The notes under the pieces were generated by a model that was not told the origin of the DNA, ran no database searches, and saw nothing but the letters and a program-made list of their open reading frames with translations. DNA of 64,000 bases from Fusobacterium sp. DD2 (GTDB lineage Bacteria > Fusobacteriota > Fusobacteriia > Fusobacteriales > Fusobacteriaceae), in assembly GCF_018205345.1 (NCBI RefSeq), contig NZ_JADRHM010000002.1, positions 1-64,000 on the forward strand, read 5' to 3'. A program made the position numbers and the translations under genes. Positions 56,522 through 64,000 of the stretch are shown here, piece by piece; the stretch's first letter is position 1; every line of letters begins with the position of its first letter.

Positions 56522-58474
56522 CTATTTTTTTACTTTTTTGTTGTTCTTTAAAATAGTACCTGATATTTTATCCTTCTTGGTGCTCTCTTTTTTCTCTGTT
56601 TTCTTATCAACCTTCTTTCTCTGCTTCTCCGCTTTTAAAAAGATTACGGAATTTCCCTGTATGTCAACTTCTATATGCTGTTCCTTAAAATGCCATCCCT
56701 CATCCTTTGGTATATATATTTTTCTCTTTGTAAATCCGCTTCCACCATACTTAGGATCATCACTGTTAAGAAGTGTTCTGTATCTGCTTGTCTTTTCCAC
56801 TCCTATTTTATATCCATGTTTTGCTTCACCTGAGAAATTAAATATACCAACTATACTTTCTTCCTGATCTTTAGATTTCCTTCTAAATATGATCACATTT
56901 CCATCGTGATTTTCATGCTCTATCCATTCAAAAGTGTCTCCAGTATCTGACCAGAGAGATTTTTCTTTAAGGTACATCTTATTTAAGTCTCTTGTATAAT
57001 CAAGCATCTTTTTGTTCTCTTCTTTTTTTAGAAGATCCCATTCAAGTTGCTCATAAAATCTCCATTCAAGCCCCTGTGCAAATTCATTACCCATAAAATT
57101 TAATTTCTTACCTGGGTGAAACATCTGGTAACCATATAGTGCTCTTACATTTGCCATTTGAGCCCCTAGGAATCCAGGCATTTTATTCAATATAGATTTC
57201 TTTCCATGTACTACTTCATCATGTGAAAGAGGTAATACATAGTGCTCTGAAAAGGCGTACATAAATGAAAATGTAAGTTTTCCATGATGGTCTTTTCTGA
57301 ATAACGGGTCAACTTCAAAATATTTTAAAGTATCATTCATCCATCCCATATTCCATTTTCCATCAAATCCAAGTCCTCCATCTTCAACTGGCTTAGTTAC
57401 ATTTGGCCAGGCTGTAGAATCTTCACCTATTATTACACAATTTGGAAAATCTTCATGAATTACAGAATTAAATTTCTTAAAAAATTCAACTGCACCAAGG
57501 TTTTCCTTTCCACCATATTGATTTTTAATATCATCATGGTCTAAAGTTGGTAGATATAGCATATTTGCAACTGCATCTATTCTTATTCCATCTATGTGGA
57601 AAATATCAAACCAAAAGTTTACATTTGAGATTAGAAAACTTTGTACTTCATTTCTTGTAAGGTCAAAGTTACATGTTCCCCACTCTCTATTTTCTCCCAT
57701 TCTTGAATCTGCATACTCATATGTAGGTGTTCCATCAAATCTATATAACCCATGAGCATCTTTACAGAAATGTCCTGGTACCCAATCCAGAATAACTCCT
57801 ATATTGTGTCTATGCATATAGTTTATAAAATACATAAAATCTTCAGGAGTTCCATATCTGCTTGTTACTGAATAATATCCAGTTCCCTGATATCCCCATG
57901 ATGCATCAAGTGGGTATTCATTTACTGGCATTATCTCAATATGAGTATAATTGAGATCTTTTACATATTTACAAAGTTTTTCAGCAATTTCTCTATAGTT
58001 TAACCAGTGTCCTTCATCATCAAGCTTCCATGATCCTAAATGAACTTCATAGATATTTACAGGTTCATCTAAACCTATACTTCTCTTATTTATCCATTTA
58101 GTATCATTCCATTTAAACTCTGGAATACCATAAATCAAGGAAGCAGTCTTAGGTCTCATCTCTGAGTAAAATCCATAAGGATCTGCTTTAAATACTACAT
58201 TTCCATCTGCCTGTTCAACTTTAAATTTATAAAGATCATATTTTTTTAGACCTTTGACAGCTAATTCCCAAATTCCTTCATTGTTGATTTTATTCATACA
58301 ATGGTCTCTTCCATCCCAATTATTAAAATCTCCAACTAATGATATACTTCTTGCATGAGGAGCCCATACACGGAACATCACTTCATCATCTCCTATAAAG
58401 TGTGCTCCCATATATTTATATGCCTGCCTATGTTCTCCTCGATGAAACAAATAAATGTCCAATTCGTTTTCCAT
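56522..58474 (-). CDS. glgB: 1,4-alpha-glucan branching enzyme GlgB
   Basis: A 650-residue GH13 branching enzyme. An N-terminal beta-sandwich carries [23 protein letters not shown] (CBM48), then the barrel with nucleophile region [16 protein letters not shown] and acid [10 protein letters not shown]. The C-terminal tail (about 620-650) is very Lys-rich ([18 protein letters not shown]...), an unusual low-complexity extension. I take the ATG at 58474 behind GGAGGAAG; a TTG at 58489 is rejected. Confidence 0.96.
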   Translation of the reverse strand: MENELDIYLFHRGEHRQAYKYMGAHFIGDDEVMFRVWAPHARSISLVGDFNNWDGRDHCMNKINNEGIWELAVKGLKKYDLYKFKVEQADGNVVFKADPYGFYSEMRPKTASLIYGIPEFKWNDTKWINKRSIGLDEPVNIYEVHLGSWKLDDEGHWLNYREIAEKLCKYVKDLNYTHIEIMPVNEYPLDASWGYQGTGYYSVTSRYGTPEDFMYFINYMHRHNIGVILDWVPGHFCKDAHGLYRFDGTPTYEYADSRMGENREWGTCNFDLTRNEVQSFLISNVNFWFDIFHIDGIRIDAVANMLYLPTLDHDDIKNQYGGKENLGAVEFFKKFNSVIHEDFPNCVIIGEDSTAWPNVTKPVEDGGLGFDGKWNMGWMNDTLKYFEVDPLFRKDHHGKLTFSFMYAFSEHYVLPLSHDEVVHGKKSILNKMPGFLGAQMANVRALYGYQMFHPGKKLNFMGNEFAQGLEWRFYEQLEWDLLKKEENKKMLDYTRDLNKMYLKEKSLWSDTGDTFEWIEHENHDGNVIIFRRKSKDQEESIVGIFNFSGEAKHGYKIGVEKTSRYRTLLNSDDPKYGGSGFTKRKIYIPKDEGWHFKEQHIEVDIQGNSVIFLKAEKQRKKVDKKTEKKESTKKDKISGTILKNNKKVKK

Positions 58475-58507
58475 TTTCTTCCTCCCCAAAACCCAAAAAC
58501 TAAACTA

Positions 58508-60889
58508 CTATAACTTAGCAGGAACTATATGCCAAATTTCATCTGCATACTCTTTTATAGTTCTATCAGATGAGAATTTTCCAGCATTAGCTATATTCAT
58601 CAATGATTTTCTAGCCCAGTCCATTCTATCTGTATACTCTTTATTTATAATCTGTTGAGTTCTTCTATAAGCCTCAAAGTCTTCTAATACAAAGTATTGA
58701 TCTGCCTGTTGCCAAGGTGCATTTTCCATAAGTAATCTATGAATAGTTCCGTATACACCATTTCCTAAGTCGTTAAATGTTCCATCAACAAGTGAGTCCA
58801 CTACTTTTTTAAGTCCAACTACACTGTTGTAAGGTACATGTGGATCATATCCATTCTTTCTCATCTCTTCTACTTCTTTTACTGTAAGTCCAAAGATATA
58901 GTTGTTATCTATTCCTGCTTCTTCAACTATCTCAACATTGGCTCCATCCATTGTACCTAATGTCAATGCCCCATTTAGCATAAATTTCATATTACCAGTT
59001 CCAGATGCTTCTTTACCTGCTGTAGATATCTGTTCAGATATATCTGCTGCTGGGAATATCTTCTGAGCAACTGATACTCTATAGTTTTGTACAAATACAA
59101 CTCTTAATTTATCATTTACTGCAGGGTCTCTATTTACCATCTGTGCAACTTCATTTATAAGTCTTATTATTCCTTTAGCTACAAAATATCCAGGTGCTGC
59201 CTTAGCTCCAAAAATATATGTAACAGGAGTAAAGCTCATATTTGGATATGCTTTTAGTCTATTATACAAATCTATAATCTGGAATACATTTAAAAGCTGT
59301 CTCTTATATTCATGTAGTCTTTTAATCTGTACATCAAATATAGAATCTGGATTTATAATTATATCCTGAGTTCTATGTAGATATTCTGCAAGTTCAACTT
59401 TCTTTTCATGTTTAATATCAAGTATTCTTTGTAGAACTTTTTCATCATTAACATACTGTTCAAGTTTTTTAAGCTCAGTAAGATTTGTTATCCATCCATC
59501 ACCGATAAGCTCTGTTATATAGTCAGCAAGTTGTGGATTTGACTCAAGTAGCCATCTTCTTTGAGTTATTCCATTAGTCTTATTTAGGAATTTTTCTGGA
59601 TATAATTCATACCAGTCTTTCAACTCTTTTTTCTTTAATATCTCTGTATGCAACTCTGCAACACCATTTACTTTTGAACTTCCATATATTGCAAGCCAAG
59701 CCATATGAATCATATTGCCATTTATTATCTGCATTCTATTTTGTCTTCCTTGATCATTAGGAAATTTTTCAGCAAGAACTCCTCTTAACTGATTATCTAT
59801 TCCCTGAGTTATCTGATAAACTCTAGGCACTACCTGTTCAAATAATCCTACCCACCATTTTTCTAATGCTTCTGCAAGTATTGTATGGTTTGTATATGAG
59901 AATGTCTTCTCAACTATTGCCCATGCATCTTCCCATTTAAGTCCTTCAAGGTCTATAAATATTCTCATAAGTTCTGGAATACCAATTACTGGGTGAGTAT
60001 CATTTAGTTGAATAGCAACATAGTCTGAGAATTTACTGAAATCTGTTCCATGAACCTTTTTATATTTCTTAACAATATCCTGAAGTGATGCTGATACAAA
60101 GAAATATTGCTGTTTCAATCTAAGTTTCTTTCCTTCATCAGTAGAGTCATTTGGATATAATACTCTTGATATATCTTCACTTAAAGTCTTATCCTGAGTT
60201 GCATGAAGATAATCCTGTTGATTAAATTTTCCAAGATCCAAGTCAACTAAAGAGTGTGCTTCCCAAAGTCTTAAGGTATTTATATTTTTAGTTCCATAAC
60301 CAATTATTGGCATATCATATGGTAATGCTCTTACACTTCCATCTCCAAAAGTTACTATAACCTCGTCATCTGGACGCATTACTGACCATACATCACCGTA
60401 TTTAAGCCAGGTTTCAGGTTTTTCTATCTGATATCCATCTCTAAATTCCTGATTGAATATTCCATTTCTATATCTTATTCCATACCCTTGCCCAGGAAGA
60501 TTTAAAGTGGCAAGTGAATCCAGAAAACATGCTGCAAGTCTTCCAAGACCACCATTACCAAGTGCTGAATCCTCTTCTGCATCTTCAACTTTATTATAGT
60601 CAATTCCCAGTTCTTTAAATAACTCTTTTACCTCTTTTTCAATTCCTAAGTTAATAAGGTTATTACCTAGTGCTCTTCCCATTAAAAACTCTGCTGAAAG
60701 ATAAAAAGCCTGTTTTTGTTGAGAATACAATTTTTCTGTATCATACCAATCTTCTGCAATTTCCTGCATTATGGTTTCTCCAAGTGCTCTGTAGATTTCA
60801 AAATCTTTAGCTTCACAAAGCTCTTTACCAAAACTTATTTTTAAGTTCTTAAGCAATTGCTCTTTTAAATATTCTTTTTCAATTACCAT
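58508..60889 (-). CDS. glgP: Glycogen phosphorylase GlgP
   Basis: A 793-residue GT35 phosphorylase that releases glucose 1-phosphate from glycogen. Pyridoxal phosphate attaches to the Lys of GTGNMKFMLNGALTLGTMDGANVEI near residue 645. DSLATLNLPGQGYGIRYRNGIFNQ, ALGNGGLGRLAACFLDSLA and the ITQRRWLLESNPQLADYI segment fit. Length equals E. coli GlgP. GAGGGATG precedes the ATG. It is second among the metabolic genes of the operon. Confidence 0.97.
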   Translation of the reverse strand: MVIEKEYLKEQLLKNLKISFGKELCEAKDFEIYRALGETIMQEIAEDWYDTEKLYSQQKQAFYLSAEFLMGRALGNNLINLGIEKEVKELFKELGIDYNKVEDAEEDSALGNGGLGRLAACFLDSLATLNLPGQGYGIRYRNGIFNQEFRDGYQIEKPETWLKYGDVWSVMRPDDEVIVTFGDGSVRALPYDMPIIGYGTKNINTLRLWEAHSLVDLDLGKFNQQDYLHATQDKTLSEDISRVLYPNDSTDEGKKLRLKQQYFFVSASLQDIVKKYKKVHGTDFSKFSDYVAIQLNDTHPVIGIPELMRIFIDLEGLKWEDAWAIVEKTFSYTNHTILAEALEKWWVGLFEQVVPRVYQITQGIDNQLRGVLAEKFPNDQGRQNRMQIINGNMIHMAWLAIYGSSKVNGVAELHTEILKKKELKDWYELYPEKFLNKTNGITQRRWLLESNPQLADYITELIGDGWITNLTELKKLEQYVNDEKVLQRILDIKHEKKVELAEYLHRTQDIIINPDSIFDVQIKRLHEYKRQLLNVFQIIDLYNRLKAYPNMSFTPVTYIFGAKAAPGYFVAKGIIRLINEVAQMVNRDPAVNDKLRVVFVQNYRVSVAQKIFPAADISEQISTAGKEASGTGNMKFMLNGALTLGTMDGANVEIVEEAGIDNNYIFGLTVKEVEEMRKNGYDPHVPYNSVVGLKKVVDSLVDGTFNDLGNGVYGTIHRLLMENAPWQQADQYFVLEDFEAYRRTQQIINKEYTDRMDWARKSLMNIANAGKFSSDRTIKEYADEIWHIVPAKL

Positions 60890-60920
60890 CTTTCATCCCT
60901 CGCATATCTATATATATTAA

Positions 60921-62429
60921 TTATCTGTTAAATGATTTTGTAACTTCTCTAAGTCTGGCTGCTGTATCATCTGTAAGTGCACTTTCATCCATTCTCCATC
61001 TCCAGTTTTCACCAACAGTAGCAGGAGTATTCATTCTTGCATCTGATTCAAGTCCTAAAAGATCCTGCATCTGTACAAGTACCATATTTGCTACACTGCT
61101 CCAAAGAGTCTCTATTACTCTCCAGTTGATTGGATCCCAGAAATTTCTTCCTCTAGGAGTAAGCCATTGTTTTAGATATTCATCACATCTATACTTAGTT
61201 CCACTATCTAAAGATTCATACCATCCAACTATTGTGTCATTGTCATGAGTTCCACTATATGCTACACAATTTTCTATATATTTATGTGGTAGATATTTAT
61301 TTTCATCATCTCCAAAGGCAAACTGAAGTATTCTCATTCCAGGATATCCACTTCTTCTTAAAAGTCTTTCAACCTGTGGTGTTAAGAATCCTAAATCTTC
61401 AACTATTATTGGAAGTTCTCCAAGCTCTTTTTCAATAGCTCTAAAGAGCTTCATTCCTGGTCCTTTTTCCCATTTACCTTTAATTGCTGTCTTTTTACCA
61501 GCTCTTATACTCCAGTAAGCTTCAAATCCTCTAAAGTGATCTATTCTCACAATATCATATATGTTAAAAGAAAATCTTATTCTTTCAATCCACCATCTGT
61601 AACCTGTTTTTTCCAATTCTCTCCAGTTATACAGTACATTTCCCCAAAGTTGTCCTGTCTTGCTAAAATAATCTGGTGGGCATCCTGCAACTTTTTTCAC
61701 TCTCTTAGATTTTGTAAATTGGAAAAGATTACTGTATTCCCATGTATCTGCACTGTCTGTTGCAACAAAAATAGGAATATCTCCTATAATCTTTATCCCT
61801 TTACTATTTGCATAATCTTTAAGTCTATACCACTGAGTATAAAAAATAAATTGAACAAACTTGAAATAATTAAAATTCTCTTTATCTTTCTCATTGAGCT
61901 CAATTTTTTTTATATCTCTACGTCTATAATCTTTAGGCCATCTGTTCCATGGCATTCCACTAAATTTGATTTTAAGTGCCATATAAAGTGCATAGTTTTC
62001 AAGCCAGAAGCTATTTTCGCTTTCAAATTTTTCAAATTTGGATTTCAGTTCTCCATCCTCTTTTACTCTTTTTGAAAACACTTCAAAAGCTTTTCTTAAA
62101 ACAGCTTCCTTCTTTATATGTACTCTACTATAATCAACTTTTCCTTTATTATTATTTTTCAAACCTTCAAGTTCTTCAAAAGATATATAATTGTTATCAG
62201 CAAGTTCTTTTGGATCTATAAATAAAAAATTTCCTGCAAAAGCTGAATAACATTGGTATGGTGAATCTCCAAATCCTGTCGGTCCCAATGGAAGTATCTG
62301 CCATAATTTCTGTCCTGATTTTTCTAAAAAATCCACAAATTCATAAGCACCTTTCCCAAAATCGCCTATTCCATACTCTCCTGGAAGAGATGAAATATGC
62401 ATTAAAATTCCGCTACTTCTTTCAAACAT
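60921..62429 (-). CDS. malQ: 4-alpha-glucanotransferase (amylomaltase)
   Basis: A 502-residue GH77 enzyme that transfers maltodextrin units, working with GlgP in glycogen breakdown. Motifs: RSSGILMHISSLPGEYGIGDFG, RIDHFRGFEAYWSI (nucleophile region), IIVEDLGFLTPQV (acid/base Glu), and YSGTHDNDTIVGW. GGGAGG precedes the ATG. It is 22 bases after the regulator gene, so the operon is regulator-led. Confidence 0.96.
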   Translation of the reverse strand: MFERSSGILMHISSLPGEYGIGDFGKGAYEFVDFLEKSGQKLWQILPLGPTGFGDSPYQCYSAFAGNFLFIDPKELADNNYISFEELEGLKNNNKGKVDYSRVHIKKEAVLRKAFEVFSKRVKEDGELKSKFEKFESENSFWLENYALYMALKIKFSGMPWNRWPKDYRRRDIKKIELNEKDKENFNYFKFVQFIFYTQWYRLKDYANSKGIKIIGDIPIFVATDSADTWEYSNLFQFTKSKRVKKVAGCPPDYFSKTGQLWGNVLYNWRELEKTGYRWWIERIRFSFNIYDIVRIDHFRGFEAYWSIRAGKKTAIKGKWEKGPGMKLFRAIEKELGELPIIVEDLGFLTPQVERLLRRSGYPGMRILQFAFGDDENKYLPHKYIENCVAYSGTHDNDTIVGWYESLDSGTKYRCDEYLKQWLTPRGRNFWDPINWRVIETLWSSVANMVLVQMQDLLGLESDARMNTPATVGENWRWRMDESALTDDTAARLREVTKSFNR

Positions 62430-62451
62430 CTGTTCCTCCCAAATCTTTACA

Positions 62452-63237
62452 CTACCTAATCAAATTCTTATGCTCATGCAAAGTATCTATTTTAATTTTT
62501 TCATCAAATGATTCCTCGTATATCTTAGCAAGCTTAGCCATATATATATCACCATGAATATGTTCAGATATTATCTTTATAAAAACTTCATCATTGGTGT
62601 ATATACCATCTATGCTGTCATCTCTTTTAGTAACTACAAAACTATATCTAAGATCTGCTACCATCATAATTCGTGTAGGATTATTATAGCTCTCTACCAC
62701 ATTACTCTTATGATATACCTCTATATCTAATCCCATATCATCAACTTTATTAAAAGAAAAAATAATTACTCTTACTCCTCTTTCAATAGCTCTCCTTAAT
62801 GAATCTCTATATTCTAAAAGTTTGAAATCACTATTTATATAAATTTCATCTGTAGCATTGTCTATTATTTTGGTAAGGATTTTACTTATATTTTCCATTC
62901 CTTGGATTTTATAGAAAAATTCTTTCTCTCTTTTTATTTTCAGTCTACTGAGGGAGTGTTTTAATCCCTTCATATTAGCACTAAATTTTTTTTCTAAATC
63001 ACAAAATAACAGTTCTGGATCCTTAGCCTCATATTCTTTCGTACTTCCTGGTATCATCAAAATATATCCATTCTTATACATAAGGTCTAAAGTTTGATAA
63101 ACTGTTGATTTAGCAACGCCTAATTCTTTTGTAAGTTTATAACCATTAGCTTTTCCTATTTTTAATAGTGTTGTGTATATAATCGCTTCAGTTTTGGAAA
63201 AACCAAAGTTAATTAGATGCGTTATAATTTCTTTCAA
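62452..63237 (-). CDS. TrmB-family transcriptional regulator
   Basis: A 261-residue regulator of the TrmB family. The N-terminal winged helix (LINFGFSKTEAIIYTTLLKIGKANGYKLTKELGVAKSTVYQTLDLM) is followed by a coiled linker and the C-terminal TrmB-type, PLD-like sugar-binding region (about 110-240). Archaeal TrmB controls maltodextrin uptake and gluconeogenesis. Here the gene leads malQ-glgP-glgB-glgC-glgD-glgA, so glycogen metabolism is the obvious target. It starts with TTG at 63237 behind AAGGGGATA. An inverted repeat lies at its promoter. Confidence 0.88.
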   Translation of the reverse strand: MKEIITHLINFGFSKTEAIIYTTLLKIGKANGYKLTKELGVAKSTVYQTLDLMYKNGYILMIPGSTKEYEAKDPELLFCDLEKKFSANMKGLKHSLSRLKIKREKEFFYKIQGMENISKILTKIIDNATDEIYINSDFKLLEYRDSLRRAIERGVRVIIFSFNKVDDMGLDIEVYHKSNVVESYNNPTRIMMVADLRYSFVVTKRDDSIDGIYTNDEVFIKIISEHIHGDIYMAKLAKIYEESFDEKIKIDTLHEHKNLIR

Positions 63238-63257
63238 TCTTATCCCCTTCTCTATAA

Positions 63258-63279
63258 AGTAGTCTTTTTTTAGACTACT
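63258..63279 (-). promoter_or_regulatory. Inverted repeat at the trmB-glycogen promoter (operator candidate)
   Basis: AGTAGTCT (63258-63265) and AGACTACT (63272-63279) are perfect inverted copies with a 6-base T spacer. It lies just downstream of a TATAAT box and upstream of the trmB start, where a repressor would block transcription. It could be the autoregulatory site of the TrmB protein. As RNA it is also a hairpin. Confidence 0.6.
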
Positions 63280-63292
63280 ACTGTATATTACA

Positions 63293-63321
63293 ATTATATC
63301 TCAAATAGTGTTTACTTTCTA
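63293..63321 (-). promoter_or_regulatory. Promoter of the trmB-glycogen operon
   Basis: Perfect TATAAT (63298-63293) with a weak -35 (TAGAAA, 63321-63316) 17 bases away on the minus strand. The weak -35 would fit an activated or tightly regulated promoter. Confidence 0.5.
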
Positions 63322-63463
63322 TATCTTTTACCAGTTTTTTACACACATTATAATGAAAATTATATCGTTTTATTTCATTATTTTAGAATTCCAAACAAGG
63401 TTTCATTCTGTTTTCACACTATAAACACCCAATAATTATATACTTTTTACAACGATTATAAAA

Positions 63464-63492
63464 TTGACAATCCTACTAAGAAATGATAAAAT
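63464..63492 (+). promoter_or_regulatory. Promoter of the small right-edge gene
   Basis: Perfect TTGACA (63464-63469) and TAAAAT (63487-63492) with a 17-base spacer, about 35 bases before the ATG at 63527. Confidence 0.7.
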
Positions 63493-63526
63493 AAAGGCGT
63501 AAAAATATTAGAATGAGGTGAATAAT

Positions 63527-63787
63527 ATGACAGGATTTGATAGTTGGGAAGAGAACTTATATGACTCAACATTTGATACAATGTTTGATGCTCTTTCAGA
63601 ACAATATAAAAATGGAGAAATTACAGTTGAAGAACTTAAAAGAAATATAGAAGAACAACAACAAGTTCTTTTAAATGCTTTCTTTGAAGGAGAAACTAAA
63701 TCTGCTTATTGTAATGCAGTTGTTGATGCACATCAATTTGTACTTGCTTTAATCAACAAAGGTAAATTAAAAGTAGAAAATAACTAG
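63527..63787 (+). CDS. Hypothetical protein, 86 residues
   Basis: A small acidic cytoplasmic protein with no signal peptide, predicted mainly helical (SWEENLYDSTFDTMFDALSEQYKNG). It has a KNGEITVEELKRNIEEQQQ segment that looks like a short-linker helix pair. The ATG at 63527 is 6 bases after GAGGTG; a GTG at 63518 overlaps the site. Followed after 27 bases by the DJ-1-type gene, likely one operon. I do not recognise a family. Confidence 0.8.
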   Translation: MTGFDSWEENLYDSTFDTMFDALSEQYKNGEITVEELKRNIEEQQQVLLNAFFEGETKSAYCNAVVDAHQFVLALINKGKLKVENN

Positions 63788-63814
63788 AATCCAAAAAGGG
63801 GGATGAACAAGTTT

Positions 63815-64000
63815 ATGAGTAAAAAAGTATATATATTGTTAGCTGACGGTTTTGAGTTAATAGAGGCATTAACACCAGTAGATGTTTTAAGAAGAGGTGG
63901 AGTTGATGTTGCAACTGTATCTATAAATGACGATTACGATGTTGCTTCAGCTCAAAAGGTAACAGTTAAGAGTGATGTTCTTCTTTCTCTACACGATTTA
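63815..64000 (+). CDS. DJ-1/PfpI-family protein, C-terminus beyond window
   Basis: Open to the right edge, with 62 residues visible: MSKKVYILLADGFELIEALTPV begins the protein. This is the Rossmann start of DJ-1/PfpI proteins, with the conserved Glu in DGFELIE. The catalytic Cys lies beyond the window. The usual role is as glyoxalase/deglycase, chaperone or unknown. An ATG at 63803 is immediately after the ribosome site (AAAGGGGG), so the ATG at 63815 is preferred. Confidence 0.82.
   Translation, partial: MSKKVYILLADGFELIEALTPVDVLRRGGVDVATVSINDDYDVASAQKVTVKSDVLLSLHDL

Noticed and set aside
1-64000. CRISPR arrays, insertion sequences, prophage or defence genes
   Set aside because: No spaced direct repeats, transposase-like frames, terminal repeats with target duplications, or phage genes were recognised.

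Overview
The window looks like a chromosomal segment of a Fusobacterium. It is AT-rich, uses AGA arginine codons heavily, and encodes a FadA-type adhesin, outer-membrane proteins, glutamate fermentation through methylaspartate and an anaerobe's gene set. The methylaspartate, glycogen and pilus genes would fit the F. varium/ulcerans/mortiferum group better than F. nucleatum, but I cannot fix the species from sequence reading alone. I see no tRNA or rRNA genes, insertion sequences, prophage or CRISPR arrays.

Layout. 1-2.3 kb (minus): a coiled-coil lipoprotein cut by the window edge, a FadA-like adhesin and trpS. 2.4-7.2 kb (plus): a ROK sugar kinase and the mglBAC galactose/glucose ABC transporter. 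7.3-12.4 kb (minus): a five-gene chaperone-usher pilus operon with two chaperones, an usher and two pilin-like proteins. 12.4-13.5 kb: a 58-residue protein missed by normal length cut-offs, plus candidate short transcripts. 13.5-16.6 kb (plus): a YgiQ-type radical SAM protein and der. 16.8-19.6 kb (minus): asnA behind an Asn-rich leader peptide and attenuator, and metK behind a SAM-I riboswitch. 19.6-27.3 kb (minus): glmS-glmL-glmE-mal-citD-citE-citF, the methylaspartate pathway of glutamate fermentation; the CitDEF proteins here are probably a citramalate lyase. 27.7-43.1 kb (plus): a long housekeeping run rimP-nusA-ylxRQ-infB-rbfA-recJ-tig-clpP-clpX-lon-engB-valS. 43.1-45.9 kb (plus): a small unknown protein, a Cof-type HAD phosphatase, a LysR regulator and gmhA. 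45.9-52.7 kb: a zinc/manganese-type ABC transporter operon with two binding proteins (minus), facing a DUF1007-NicO nickel/cobalt pair (plus). 52.8-63.3 kb (minus): trmB-malQ-glgP-glgB-glgC-glgD-glgA, a glycogen operon with its own regulator. The right edge carries a small unknown protein and the start of a DJ-1/PfpI protein.

The clearest regulatory discovery is upstream of asnA. A consensus promoter is followed by a ribosome-binding site, a 23-codon reading frame with five consecutive Asn codons, a hairpin that competes with an antiterminator pairing, and a strong intrinsic terminator just before asnA. This is what ribosome-mediated attenuation by asparagine supply would look like. Other points worth checking are a possible H-type pseudoknot in the rimP-nusA-infB leader, a metal-binding-protein paralogue that has lost the usual His ligands, and an inverted repeat at the trmB promoter.
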